Notes: generated from the sequence alone by a model not told the origin. Positions 14,917-23,692 are shown, counted from the stretch's first letter. The stretch: DNA of 29,415 nt from CAZDYP01 sp964509505 (GCA_964509505.1 CAZDYP010000049.1:1-29415), one strand, 5' to 3'. A program made the numbers and translations.

Positions 14917-16182
14917 ATGAAGAAGTACGTTCTCTTATTGCTCACTCTCTTACTGGTGTTTGCTCTTACAGGGTGCGATTCGAGCAGCCCCGCAGCGACA
15001 CCGACACCCGCTGCCAAAGCCGCGCCCGCGAAAGCGTCGGGGGACGTGGTCGCAGAAGCAGCGGTCGTGCCTGTGAAATATGCGGAGTTGAGTCTGGCGG
15101 CGCAAGGTCTGATTGCCGAAGTATTGGTCAAAGAAGGCGAGCAAGTGAAAGCAGGACAAGTGTTGGTAAAATTGGATGCGAAGCGTCAGCAAGCCGCTGT
15201 ACAACAAGCAGAGGCGTCGCTTGCACGCGCTAAAGCGTCGCAAGCGCGCAATAAATCATCGGTGGCGCGCGCAGAAGCAGCATTGGCAAGATTACAAGCG
15301 ACGCTCGCTCAACTGAAGGCAGGCGCGCGCGCCGAAGATATCGCCGTTGCGCGCGCAGCCGTGGCTGTCGCGCAAGCAGAATTAACTCGGGTCGAAAAGG
15401 GTCCCGACGAAGCACAGCTCGCATTAGCTGAAGCGAATGTCAAAAAAGCTGAACGCGCCGTGCAACAAGCGCAGTTCGCTTACGACCGTGTGAAGGATGC
15501 GCCCTTTGGCAACATCGGTCCCGATGCGCTGCGTTTGGAGCAGGCGACGTGGGATCTGGAGGCGGCGCGCAAACAATATGACGTGCTGAAAGCAGGCGCG
15601 CGTGAGGTTGATATTGCTGCGGCAAAGGCGCGCGTGGCGCAAGCCGAAGCCGCATTGACACAAGCGCAAGCAGGCGCGCGCCCTGAAACGATTACAGCCG
15701 CCGAAGCGGATATTCGAGCCGCCGAAGCCGACATCGCCGCCTTGAAAACCGATGCGACAGCGATTGACGCCGACATCGCCGTAGCCGAAGCAGGGCTCGC
15801 GCAAGCGAAAGCGACTCTGGCTGACACAGAATTAAAGGCACCCTTCGATGGCATAGTGATAACACTCAACGCGAAAGTGGGTGAAGCTGTCTCGCCAAGC
15901 ACCTTCCTTGTTCGCATTGCCGATGTATCTGCTTGGAGTATCGAGACCACCGACCTCACCGAGCTCGCCGTGGGGCGCGTCAAAGTGGGCGATGCGGTGA
16001 CGATCAAAGTAGATGCCTTCCCCGATCTAGCCATCGCAGGCAAGGTCACGCGTGTCAACGACTTCGGGCGCAACAAGCAAGGCGACATCGTGTACACGAT
16101 TTACGTCACACCCGATAAGCACGAGCCGAAGCTGCGCTGGAACATGAAGGCGTCGGTGACAATTAAAGGGAGTGGGCAGTAG
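14917..16182 (+). CDS. HlyD/MacA-type periplasmic adaptor lipoprotein
   Basis: 421 residues from ATG 14917 with AAGGAG upstream. A lipoprotein signal peptide ends in the lipobox LTGC (Cys near residue 21). A short Ala/Pro/Thr linker leads to a split biotinyl-lipoyl domain (AAQGLIAEVLVKEGEQVKAGQVLVKLD and LADTELKAPFDGIVITLNAKVGEAV), separated by a long Ala/Gln/Lys-rich coiled coil (about 85-315) made of near-repeats around VAxAxAxLxxAxAGAR. A beta-barrel segment closes the protein. It should join the MacB-like permease to form the tripartite exporter. The last codons (SGQ) and the stop lie in a heptamer tract, and a strong terminator follows. Confidence 0.92.
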   Translation: MKKYVLLLLTLLLVFALTGCDSSSPAATPTPAAKAAPAKASGDVVAEAAVVPVKYAELSLAAQGLIAEVLVKEGEQVKAGQVLVKLDAKRQQAAVQQAEASLARAKASQARNKSSVARAEAALARLQATLAQLKAGARAEDIAVARAAVAVAQAELTRVEKGPDEAQLALAEANVKKAERAVQQAQFAYDRVKDAPFGNIGPDALRLEQATWDLEAARKQYDVLKAGAREVDIAAAKARVAQAEAALTQAQAGARPETITAAEADIRAAEADIAALKTDATAIDADIAVAEAGLAQAKATLADTELKAPFDGIVITLNAKVGEAVSPSTFLVRIADVSAWSIETTDLTELAVGRVKVGDAVTIKVDAFPDLAIAGKVTRVNDFGRNKQGDIVYTIYVTPDKHEPKLRWNMKASVTIKGSGQ

Positions 16183-16199
16183 GTAGTGAACAGTGAACA
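16172..16199. repeat. Heptamer repeat tract overlapping the adaptor 3' end
   Basis: Units GTGGGCA, GTAGGTA, GTGAACA, GTGAACA. The first two provide the final codons and stop of the adaptor gene. Confidence 0.7.
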
Positions 16200-16210
16200 G
16201 GAGTAAAAAG

Positions 16211-16254
16211 AAACCCGTTGTCTCTTTGCAAAAAGACAACGGGTTTTTGTTTTT
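16211..16254 (+). terminator. Intrinsic terminator of the MacAB-like operon
   Basis: AAACCCGTTGTC pairs with GACAACGGGTTT (12 bp) and is followed by T5-G-T5. This is the clearest terminator in the window. Confidence 0.92.
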
Positions 16255-16255
16255 C

Positions 16256-16277
16256 AATTTGCGGTGCGCCGCAAATT
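16256..16277. other. Perfect 9-bp hairpin ahead of the ECF importer operon
   Basis: AATTTGCGG, loop TGCG, CCGCAAATT. It lies 40 bp before the importer start. It could be an operator or leader structure; no known vitamin riboswitch core (cobalamin, thiamine, FMN) was recognised in 16255-16316. Confidence 0.4.
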
Positions 16278-16316
16278 CTGGCAAGATAGCGCACACTTCA
16301 TCTTAGGAGGAGACTA

Positions 16317-16928
16317 TTGTTTGCCAAAATCACAAGCGAATTTACGACGCTCACACTAACCTTGATGTCCGTCGCCATCGCCATCAACATCGTCTTGGGT
16401 CAAGTAGCGCAAAACGTATTGAAGCTGCCCATCTACCTTGACTCGTTGGGGACGATACTCGTGGCGACATTGGCGGGGCCATGGGCGGGCGCCGTCACAG
16501 GCGCGCTATCGAATATCCTCTGGGGCATCATCTTCAGTTCGCCCCAGTCCATTCCCTTTGCAATCACGGCTTTTGTTATCGGCTTGATGGCGGGTTTCCT
16601 GGCGCTGCGCGGTTGGCTTAAGCCCAATGCGCTCGTGTGGGTCGTGTTGGGTGGCGCGTTGACGGGACTCGTCGCCGCCGTCGTCTCCGCGCCAATTGCT
16701 GCTTATGTGTTCGGCGGCGTCACGGGTTCAGGCACAGACCTCATCGTGGCTTACTTTCAGGCGACAGGCGCGAACATCTTGCAAGCCACCTTAGGGCAAG
16801 GCATCATCTCTGATCCCTTCGACAAAACGGTATCGTTCGTCAGTGTGTGGTTGCTGTTGCGCGGTTTGCCCGCGCGCAATCTCGCGCGCTTTCCACACGG
16901 ACAAAACGCGCTGCGGAGCGACGTGTGA
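16317..16928 (+). CDS. ECF-type transporter substrate-binding (S) component
   Basis: 203 residues from a TTG start; AGGAGGAG sits five bases upstream and no ATG fits. The protein is almost wholly membrane-embedded with about six helices. The segment LPIYLDSLGTILVATLAGPWAGAVTGALSNILWG matches the N-terminal part of energy-coupling-factor S proteins, where helix 1 contacts the T component. T, A1 and A2 genes follow with overlaps, so this is a dedicated (group I) importer. The ligand is unknown: the sequence does not allow a clear call among vitamins, queuosine-type compounds or metals. The stop overlaps the start of the T gene (GTGA). Confidence 0.82.
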   Translation: MFAKITSEFTTLTLTLMSVAIAINIVLGQVAQNVLKLPIYLDSLGTILVATLAGPWAGAVTGALSNILWGIIFSSPQSIPFAITAFVIGLMAGFLALRGWLKPNALVWVVLGGALTGLVAAVVSAPIAAYVFGGVTGSGTDLIVAYFQATGANILQATLGQGIISDPFDKTVSFVSVWLLLRGLPARNLARFPHGQNALRSDV

Positions 16929-17698
16929 ATCGCGCGTTCTGCGTGGCGCGCGATAGCGCATGGCATCGTCTGCATCCGCTAACCAAACTAGTCGTCGCAG
17001 CCAGTCTCATCACACTTGGTTTTTTTGCGCGTTGGCCCCACACACCCAACGCGCTTTTTGTGTGTGGCGTCTTGCCGTTGGCATGGTGGGCGCGCCTCAC
17101 GCGCGAGCTCGTGCGCGCTACGCTCATCGTCATCGCGCCTTTTGCCATCTCCATCACGCTGATACAAGGCTTCTTCTATCCTGACGCGCACACCCTCCTC
17201 ATTACAGTCGGTCCCCTGTCGCTGAAAGCCGAAGGGCTATGGTTCGCCTACCTGACTACCAGCAAGGTGCTATTGTTGACGAGCGCGGGATTGTTGTTGT
17301 TGCTCGCCACTCACCCGGTTGATTTGATGTTGGCGCTGACCGAATGTGGCTTGCCCCGCGCGCTTGCCTATGTGATGATGACGGCGTTGCAACTCATCCC
17401 GCAATTGCAAGCGCGCATCACAGCGATTCTCGACGCGCAACGCGCGCGCGGCCTGGTCGTCGAAGGTCACATCATCACCCGCGCCCGCGCGTTGGCGCCG
17501 CTCGTCGCGCCGTTGGTGTATGGCGCACTGCTTGAAGTGGACGAGCGCGCGATGGCATTGGAAGCGCGCGGCTTCGCCGCCCAGCGAAAAAAGACGAGCT
17601 TCATCGTGTTGCCTGATACACGCGCGCAACGCAGCGCGCGTTGGTTGCTCGGCATCAGCCTTAGTATTGTGTGTATTGGGATGGTCTTGGCGCAATGA
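16925..17698 (+). CDS. ECF transporter transmembrane (T) component
   Basis: 257 residues from GTG 16925, which overlaps the S-gene stop in GTGA; an earlier in-frame start would read back through the S gene and is rejected. It begins with HRLHPLTKLVVAASLITLGFFA, the conserved EcfT opening, followed by several membrane helices. Two Ala-Arg-Gly signatures in the coupling helices, DAQRARGL and ALEARGF, are the elements that dock into the ATPases. It connects S and ATPase subunits and transmits movement. Its stop overlaps the A1 start in ATGA. Confidence 0.9.
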   Translation: MNRAFCVARDSAWHRLHPLTKLVVAASLITLGFFARWPHTPNALFVCGVLPLAWWARLTRELVRATLIVIAPFAISITLIQGFFYPDAHTLLITVGPLSLKAEGLWFAYLTTSKVLLLTSAGLLLLLATHPVDLMLALTECGLPRALAYVMMTALQLIPQLQARITAILDAQRARGLVVEGHIITRARALAPLVAPLVYGALLEVDERAMALEARGFAAQRKKTSFIVLPDTRAQRSARWLLGISLSIVCIGMVLAQ

Positions 17699-18576
17699 TT
17701 CAACTCACGCGCGTCACCTACACCTATCCCCATGCCAAAGCGCCCGCCTTGCGAGACATCACGCTAGAGATTGAGGCAGGCAGCGTGGTGGCTATCGTCG
17801 GCGCGAATGGCGCGGGTAAGTCCACGCTCTGCGCGGCGCTAGCAGGTTTTGTGCCACAGCATTTTCGGGGCGAGCTGCAAGGGCGCATCGTGGTGGATGG
17901 CATGGATACAACGACGACGCCACTGGCTGAACTCGCAACACGCGTCGGCTTGGTCTTTCAGAATCCACTCACCCAATTAAGCGGTGCGCGTTTGACTGTT
18001 GCCGCCGAAGTGGCATTCGGATTGGAAAATCTCGGCGTGCCGCGCGCAGAAATGGCGCCGCGCGTGCAAGTGGCATTGGCGCTCGTCGGCTTAACGGATT
18101 TTGCAGCGCGTTCACCCTACACCTTGAGCGGTGGCGAGCTGCAACGGTTGGCGATTGCTGCGATGCTTGTGATGGAACCGCGCGTGTTAGTGCTCGACGA
18201 ACCCATCGCCAAACTTGATCCAGTGGGAGCGAAACAAATTTTTTCGGTCATCCACTCGCTCACCACAACGCGCCATTGCGCCATCATCATCGCTGCACAC
18301 AACGTCGAGTGGATTGCGACATTTGCCCAGCGTGTGATTGTTCTGCATGAAGGCGCAGTGGTATGCGATGGCTCGCCGCGCGCCGTGTTGAGCGATGCGC
18401 GTTTAGCAGCGTGGGGCGTGAACGCGCCGCGCTATACCACCGCAGCGCAACGCGCGCGCGAACTAGGTTGGTGGCTTTCCACGACGCCTTTGCCTGTGAC
18501 GTTGGCTGAAGCGACGCGAAGCTTCAGAGAACAAACCCTTCGCAAGGAGAATACCGATGAAGCTCTCCCTGCGTGA
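17695..18576 (+). CDS. ECF transporter ATPase A1 (canonical signature)
   Basis: 293 residues from ATG 17695, overlapping the T-gene stop (ATGA). Walker A is GANGAGKST, Q-loop LVFQNP, signature LSGGELQRLAIAAML, Walker B VLVLDEPIAKLDP, H-loop AAHN. The catalytic Glu is present. Its C-terminal tail is longer than in minimal CbiO proteins. The last 20 bp overlap the A2 gene. It should pair with A2 to power uptake. Confidence 0.93.
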   Translation: MIQLTRVTYTYPHAKAPALRDITLEIEAGSVVAIVGANGAGKSTLCAALAGFVPQHFRGELQGRIVVDGMDTTTTPLAELATRVGLVFQNPLTQLSGARLTVAAEVAFGLENLGVPRAEMAPRVQVALALVGLTDFAARSPYTLSGGELQRLAIAAMLVMEPRVLVLDEPIAKLDPVGAKQIFSVIHSLTTTRHCAIIIAAHNVEWIATFAQRVIVLHEGAVVCDGSPRAVLSDARLAAWGVNAPRYTTAAQRARELGWWLSTTPLPVTLAEATRSFREQTLRKENTDEALPA

Positions 18577-19369
18577 CGTGCATTTCAATTATGCCGACGG
18601 CACGCCCGTGTTGCATGGTATTTCATTGGACATTCATGCAGGTGAACGGGTCGCGCTCATCGGTCAGAACGGCGCGGGCAAGACGACTCTGTTGAAGCAG
18701 CTCAATGGGCTATTGCGTCCCACGCGCGGTGAGGTTTGGGTTGGCGATTGGTCCACACGCACACACACGGTCACCCAACTGGCGCGACGGGTGGGCTTTC
18801 TGTTTCAAAATCCCGATGAACAAATTTTCAAATCGCGTGTGTGTGATGAGGTTGCCTTCGGGCCGCGCAATTTTGGTTTGTCTGCGCGTGAAGTCGCCGA
18901 GCGCGTGCAATACGCGCTTGAACTCACAGGCTTGATGGCCTGGCGTGACGCTCACCCATACGATCTGCACCCTGCCCAACGCAAATGGGTCGCGTGCGCA
19001 TCCGTGTTGGCGCTCGACACACCCATCCTCGCGCTCGACGAGCCGACAAGTGGACAAGATCGAAACGACTTACTGCGCTTGCGCAATTTGTTGGATATGC
19101 TCACCCAAGCAGGCAAAACTATCATCATCGCCACGCACGACATGGATTTTTGCGCGGAGCAAGTCGCGCGAGTGATTGCGCTGTGGCAAGGGCGCGTCAT
19201 CGCCGACGGCAACCCACGTCACATCTTCGCGCAAGTGGACACGCTCGCACACACCTTCGTGGAACCGCCGCAAATCACACGGCTAGGGCAAGCGCTGGCG
19301 TTATCGCGGACAGTGTTGACGGTTGAGGAGCTGTTGATGACGTGGCGCGAACAAGGCAACGAGCTATAG
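18557..19369 (+). CDS. ECF transporter ATPase A2 (degenerate signature motif)
   Basis: 270 residues from ATG 18557, with AAGGAG upstream inside the A1 gene. Walker A GQNGAGKTT, Q-loop FLFQNPDEQIF, Walker B ILALDEPTSGQD and H-loop ATHD are intact. The ABC signature expected as LSGGQ reads LHPAQ (YDLHPAQRKWVACASVL). In the A1-A2 dimer this places a degenerate ATP site next to A1's Walker A, and a canonical site next to its own. Such asymmetry is known for several ABC heterodimers. The stop overlaps that of the convergent gene within the palindrome CTATAG. Confidence 0.9.
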   Translation: MKLSLRDVHFNYADGTPVLHGISLDIHAGERVALIGQNGAGKTTLLKQLNGLLRPTRGEVWVGDWSTRTHTVTQLARRVGFLFQNPDEQIFKSRVCDEVAFGPRNFGLSAREVAERVQYALELTGLMAWRDAHPYDLHPAQRKWVACASVLALDTPILALDEPTSGQDRNDLLRLRNLLDMLTQAGKTIIIATHDMDFCAEQVARVIALWQGRVIADGNPRHIFAQVDTLAHTFVEPPQITRLGQALALSRTVLTVEELLMTWREQGNEL

Positions 19370-20278
19370 TGTAGTGGACGCATCAGCGGATGACGCACCA
19401 AGTTGACGCGCCATCACTTCCAGATCGAAGCCTTCTTTGCGGATGCGGAGATCATAGTAAAGCAGGGTTAGGACGGTGAGCATGATGGGCGTTAAGAGAA
19501 GGTTGAGCAAACTGATAAAAACATTTTCAATCACCGAAGCGATAATCCTAGTAGTTGTAGTGGTCGTCGTAATGACCAGCCCTAAACCCGCTTGAATGGC
19601 GAAGGCGACAATGAATTGGGCGATGAACACCATCAACCCCGCCATCAGCGCGATGCCCAACACGCGCCAAGACATACCCGTGACCAGCTGCCAGCTGCGA
19701 CGCAACCCATCGGCTGCGCTCAGGTTTTCAAGCGCAATCGCTTGCGCGTGGAATAACCAACGCACAAGCAAAGCGACAAACACGATGGGCGCGCCAACCC
19801 AACCAATACATGGCACGATGAACAACAACGCGACTGGCAGGTAAACGATGAATTGAATCAACGACGCGCCGACAAGCGATTTCCAGACGCGCCAAGAGCG
19901 CCGATAGGCTTGACGAATGGTGAGCTCATGTCCCAGATACCGTTCAGAGATGGCGCTGGCTAACGCGGCTGTTTGGAGCGCGTTGGTGATGAGCGTGATG
20001 ACGACAAAGACACAACCGCCGACGACCCCGACTAAAAATATGCTGCCGAAAGCGCTTTGAAAGTCGTTCAGGTCGCGCGGATCAAACGCGTTGGGGTCAA
20101 TCAAAAGGGGATTGTTGATGAGGGTAACGATCGAGTTGAGGATTTGCACAAACAGGAGCGGCACGCTGACGACGGCGACGATGCCAATAAACAATACGAA
20201 ATTTTTGCGATAGAGGCTAATCGCTTCGTCCAGAATGTCGCCAACCGTCATTGGGCGGAGATGGGGAGCGGGGTTCAT
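19364..20278 (-). CDS. Multi-pass membrane protein, GPDPase-membrane-domain-like
   Basis: 304 residues from ATG 20278, preceded by GAGG; an ATG at 20290 would add four residues and swallow the ribosome site. The opening LRPMTVGDILDEAISLYRKNFVLFIGIVAVVSVP is typical of bacterial integral membrane proteins resembling the membrane domain of glycerophosphodiester phosphodiesterases. About six helices follow, with a Thr-rich stretch (ITTTTTTTRII) near residue 230. No enzymatic residues are seen. It is convergent with the importer operon and shares a 6-bp stop overlap, with no terminator between. Function unknown. Confidence 0.7.
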   Translation of the reverse strand: MNPAPHLRPMTVGDILDEAISLYRKNFVLFIGIVAVVSVPLLFVQILNSIVTLINNPLLIDPNAFDPRDLNDFQSAFGSIFLVGVVGGCVFVVITLITNALQTAALASAISERYLGHELTIRQAYRRSWRVWKSLVGASLIQFIVYLPVALLFIVPCIGWVGAPIVFVALLVRWLFHAQAIALENLSAADGLRRSWQLVTGMSWRVLGIALMAGLMVFIAQFIVAFAIQAGLGLVITTTTTTTRIIASVIENVFISLLNLLLTPIMLTVLTLLYYDLRIRKEGFDLEVMARQLGASSADASTTL

Positions 20279-20335
20279 CGCAGACCTCATGCAGTAGGAT
20301 GAATTGAACGAGCAGCAGGCGCAAGTATATCATGC

Positions 20336-20854
20336 TCACGATTTGCGCGCCACCAGCGTCGCGAAGATACGCGTCCTATCGTCAGTTTCTGTGTAATGGA
20401 GAATCTCTAAGCCGCGAAAGACCTCGAAGCGGCGCGTGGGGTCGAAGCGATGGGCGGGGTTAAAGTCGGGGCGATACTTCGCATCGGCGAGCGTATAGGT
20501 CTCGAAGAAGAGTGTGCCGTCCAACTTGAGCAGTGCGGCAAAGTCAATCGTCGGGTCGAAGAAGTACGTGCAGACAATCGTATCAAATGTGTTGGGTGCG
20601 AAAGGCAGCGCACGCGCGTCGGCTTGCACGCGCAGCCCAACACCTCGCGCAGCGCGCAACGCCTCATCGGAGATATCCATCACGACCACCGTTGAGTTTG
20701 TAAACAAAGGCGCATTCGCGCCGACACCGCCCGCCAAATCGAGTACGAGACCTTTTTTGAGTTGCGGCATGAACTGTGGCAAGCGCGGATTCGGTTGGCG
20801 GGGACCACGCCCTGCTGCATAGCGCATGTTCCAACGGGAACGATCAGAAGACAT
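20336..20854 (-). CDS. Class I SAM-dependent methyltransferase
   Basis: 172 residues. SAM-binding motif I is LVLDLAGGVGANAPLF, the acidic strand-2 end is VVVMDIS, motif II-III are RVQADARALPFAPNTFDTIVCTYFFDP. The protein is short, with little beyond the Rossmann core, as in methyltransferase 11/25-type or tellurite-resistance-like enzymes. Its ATG lies two bases after the stop of the metal ATPase gene, so the two are co-translated. A link to metal or metalloid detoxification is suggested by this context but not shown. Confidence 0.85.
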   Translation of the reverse strand: MSSDRSRWNMRYAAGRGPRQPNPRLPQFMPQLKKGLVLDLAGGVGANAPLFTNSTVVVMDISDEALRAARGVGLRVQADARALPFAPNTFDTIVCTYFFDPTIDFAALLKLDGTLFFETYTLADAKYRPDFNPAHRFDPTRRFEVFRGLEILHYTETDDRTRIFATLVARKS

Positions 20855-20856
20855 CG

Positions 20857-23313
20857 CTACCGCCGATACAACAACAACCGCAGCCCATTCAACGACACGA
20901 TTACCGTGCCACCCTCATGCCCGACGACGGCCAGTGGCAATGGCAACGCAACAAACAACGCGCCGACGATCAGCAAGCCAATCATAAACATCGCAAAACC
21001 AAGATTGAGTAGTAACGTCTTGCGCGTCTGCCGACTCAATGCAATGACGTAAGGAATGTTGCGGAGGTCATCGGACATCAACACCACATCCGCCGTCTCC
21101 AATGCAACATCGGTGCCCGCCGCGCCCATCGCGATGCCAATCGTCGCCGCCGCCAACGCAGGCGCGTCGTTCACCCCATCACCCACCATCGCCACAGGTC
21201 CGAATTGCTGTCCCAGCTCCTTCATCAAGCGCAGCTTGTCTTCGGGCAACAGCTCCGCATACACTTCATCCACACCCGTTTGCTTGGCAATCGCTTGCGC
21301 TGCGCGCTGATTGTCGCCCGTCAACATCACCACGCGCTCCACGCCCAACAATTTCAAATCGCGCACCACCTTGGCTGCATCGGGGCGCACCACATCCGCG
21401 CATGCCAACACACCCAAGCATTGCGCCGTTTGTCCATCGGGCAACATCGCTGCGACGATCATGCACGTCTTGCCGTCGCCTTCCATGCGCGCGATGTGCG
21501 TCTGCGCTTCAGCCAGTCCCTCGCACGTCAAGCCCTCGAAATAACGCAAGTTACCCACACGCACTTCGCGTCCATGCACACTGGCACGCGCGCCCTTTCC
21601 CACCGCTGCTTGAAACGCCAACGCCTCTGACCATGTCAATTTGCGCGTGTGCGCCGCTTCGACAATTGCGCGCGCCAATGGATGTTCGGACTTCGCTTCA
21701 ACCGACGCCGCCAACGCGAGCAAATCATTTTCATTCAATGGCGTAGTGGCGACTTTAGTCGCATCCGCACGACTCAAGGCGTGACCATGATTTGCAGCTA
21801 ATGGAATCACATTGGTTACGTGCGGCTTGCCCATGGTCAGGGTGCCTGTTTTGTCGAAGGTCACGACCTTAATACCCGCCGCCGCTTCGACGTACGCGCC
21901 GCCTTTGAACAAGATGCCGCGCCGTGCGCCATTGCCAATTGCCGACAGAATCGCCGCGGGCGTGCTGATGACAAGCGCGCACGGCGATGCGCCGACCATC
22001 AACGTCATCGCGCGATAGAACGCCGATGCGAACGCTTCGCTGAACACGACGACCGGCGCAATAATCGCGCCGATGGTCAAGAGGATGACACCCAGCGCGT
22101 AATACTGCTCGGCTTTGTCAATGAAGCGTTGTGTGTGCGCTTTCTCGCTGTGTGCTTCCTCCACCAGCTTGATGAGCTTCGCCAACGTCGAATCCTTCGC
22201 CAACTTCGTCACGCGCACATCGAGCGAGCCATTTTTGTTGACGGTGCCTGCTAACACGCCATCACCTACACTCTTGTTGACAGGCAACGCTTCACCCGTC
22301 ATCGAAGATTGATCCAGTGCGCTTTCGCCTTCGACAATCACGCCGTCCAATGGCACGCGGTCGCCAGGGCGCACCAAAATCAAATCACCGACCAACACTT
22401 TCTCGATAGGCACTGAGACAATGTGGCTGCCGCGCTTCACCCACGCTTGGGCGGGACGCAACTTCATCAAGGCTTTGATGGCATTGCGCGTGCGCTCCAT
22501 CGCAAAATTTTGCAGCGTGTTCGACAATGAGAAAAGGAACAGCAGCATCGCGCCTTCAAATGGCGCGCCCACAATCGCCGCGCCGATGGCTGCCAACACC
22601 ATCAGCAAATCTATGTCAATCGTCCAGTGGCGCAATGCTTCGATGCCGCCCTTGAGTCCGAACGCGCCGCCCGTCACATAAGCGATTAGATACAACGCCT
22701 GATGCCACAACGGCTGGGTGGGCAAGAAATTTTCTGCCAGCCAACCGCCGCCCATCGTGACAAACGTGATGAGTGTGAAGATGGCTTCGAGTCGCTCGCT
22801 GGTCAGCCACACTCGCGCCTGCGTCCAGCTAGTTGGTTGCGCGGTAGGTGTGGTGATGCCTGGCGTGACAACCGTCTCAGCTGCTTCGACGGCGACGCCA
22901 AAATTTTTCACGCGGTGCGCGATGGCAGCGGGCGAGACGAGCGATTGATCGTACGTCACCTTCAAGACGCCGCCCATATAGCTCGCGGTGGCGCGACGCA
23001 CACCGGGAATTTGTTGCGCCTGCTGTTCCAACGCGATGGCGCACGCTTCGCACGCGCGCCCACCTTGCTTGCCCAGGCGAATCGTGCAAGTATCGAAACG
23101 GCGGCGCAAAATCGGCTCGACTTGCTTGGCAATGCGCTCGACCTCGCGCTCGGAAGTGATTTGCGGGTCGAAGTCAAATGAAACAACCTCATGTTTGGTA
23201 TCTACTTGCACATTGACAATGCCCAGTTGTTGTGAAGCCACATCGTTCACGATGGTGAAGCAATTTTCGTCGTCGGGAGATTGGTTAACAACTTTAGAAG
23301 GCACATCGCTCAT
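20857..23313 (-). CDS. P1B-4-like heavy-metal-transporting P-type ATPase
   Basis: 818 residues. Core motifs: TGEA (339-342), SPC in the transport helix (443-445), DKTGTLT (487-493, Asp487 phosphorylated), the soft-metal HP dipeptide (SEHPLARA, near 544), GDGVND (711-716), and HEGGT in the last helix (799-803). SPC plus HEGGT defines subgroup P1B-4 (cobalt, ferrous iron and related exporters). The N-terminus holds a ferredoxin-like HMA domain with C88-x2-C91 and, before it, a second HMA-like domain (about 17-80) without the Cys pair. Ribosome site GAGG is upstream. It likely exports Co2+, Fe2+ or Zn2+ from the cytoplasm. Confidence 0.92.
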   Translation of the reverse strand: MSDVPSKVVNQSPDDENCFTIVNDVASQQLGIVNVQVDTKHEVVSFDFDPQITSEREVERIAKQVEPILRRRFDTCTIRLGKQGGRACEACAIALEQQAQQIPGVRRATASYMGGVLKVTYDQSLVSPAAIAHRVKNFGVAVEAAETVVTPGITTPTAQPTSWTQARVWLTSERLEAIFTLITFVTMGGGWLAENFLPTQPLWHQALYLIAYVTGGAFGLKGGIEALRHWTIDIDLLMVLAAIGAAIVGAPFEGAMLLFLFSLSNTLQNFAMERTRNAIKALMKLRPAQAWVKRGSHIVSVPIEKVLVGDLILVRPGDRVPLDGVIVEGESALDQSSMTGEALPVNKSVGDGVLAGTVNKNGSLDVRVTKLAKDSTLAKLIKLVEEAHSEKAHTQRFIDKAEQYYALGVILLTIGAIIAPVVVFSEAFASAFYRAMTLMVGASPCALVISTPAAILSAIGNGARRGILFKGGAYVEAAAGIKVVTFDKTGTLTMGKPHVTNVIPLAANHGHALSRADATKVATTPLNENDLLALAASVEAKSEHPLARAIVEAAHTRKLTWSEALAFQAAVGKGARASVHGREVRVGNLRYFEGLTCEGLAEAQTHIARMEGDGKTCMIVAAMLPDGQTAQCLGVLACADVVRPDAAKVVRDLKLLGVERVVMLTGDNQRAAQAIAKQTGVDEVYAELLPEDKLRLMKELGQQFGPVAMVGDGVNDAPALAAATIGIAMGAAGTDVALETADVVLMSDDLRNIPYVIALSRQTRKTLLLNLGFAMFMIGLLIVGALFVALPLPLAVVGHEGGTVIVSLNGLRLLLYRR

Positions 23314-23382
23314 GAAAATACCTCAATGCGTTCAACGCGTTCAAATCAATTACTACGTGTTCTCTTGCAGTGTGATGCTTTC

Positions 23383-23411
23383 AGTATAAGCTGCGACGTG
23401 ACGGTCTCCAA
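23383..23411 (-). promoter_or_regulatory. Candidate promoter of the metal ATPase gene
   Basis: Minus strand TTGGAG (23406-23411), 17 bp, TATACT (23383-23388). The -35 match is weak, as expected if a metal-responsive activator is needed. Direct repeats TTGAACGCG/TTGAACGCA lie in the leader at 23326-23343. The rest of 23412-23587 shows no gene that I can support. Confidence 0.35.
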
Positions 23412-23587
23412 TTAGTGGGAGGTAACAGTCGCTGTTAGCGTGGACTACATCGTATTGGCACGCTGCCAATTTCGCGCATAGCCAGCGCGCTGCCGATTCT
23501 AATATCCAAGTGTGGTAGGCGCATTGCCTATGCGAATCCGCGCGGCGCGATAACAAATCAGAGAAAAAGTGGGCTGCTGACTTTGAT

Positions 23588-23615
23588 GTAGGAGGCGTCG
23601 GGAGACGCCTCCTAC
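23588..23615. repeat. Perfect 12-bp palindromic hairpin
   Basis: GTAGGAGGCGTC, loop GGGA, GACGCCTCCTAC. It looks like a dispersed intergenic palindrome rather than a terminator, since no T run follows on either strand. Confidence 0.6.
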
Positions 23616-23645
23616 GCGCTTGCTACACCAAAGTCGGTAGAGCCA

Positions 23646-23682
23646 GAAAAAGGAAACCGCGAAGCGGCTTTCGGTGTTTCCT
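23646..23682 (-). terminator. Intrinsic terminator of the amidohydrolase gene
   Basis: On the minus strand AGGAAAC pairs with GTTTCCT, with an inner CG-rich extension, followed by a U run (AAAAA at 23646-23650 on the plus strand). It starts about 10 bases past the stop codon. Confidence 0.75.
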
Positions 23683-23692
23683 TCATGCGGTG

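Noticed and set aside
16255..16316. Riboswitch upstream of the ECF importer
   Set aside because: Only a terminator and one small hairpin fit in this short space; no vitamin riboswitch core could be found.
23353..23556. 67-codon minus-strand frame upstream of the metal ATPase
   Set aside because: No ribosome site, no recognisable motif, and it covers the likely promoter of the ATPase gene.
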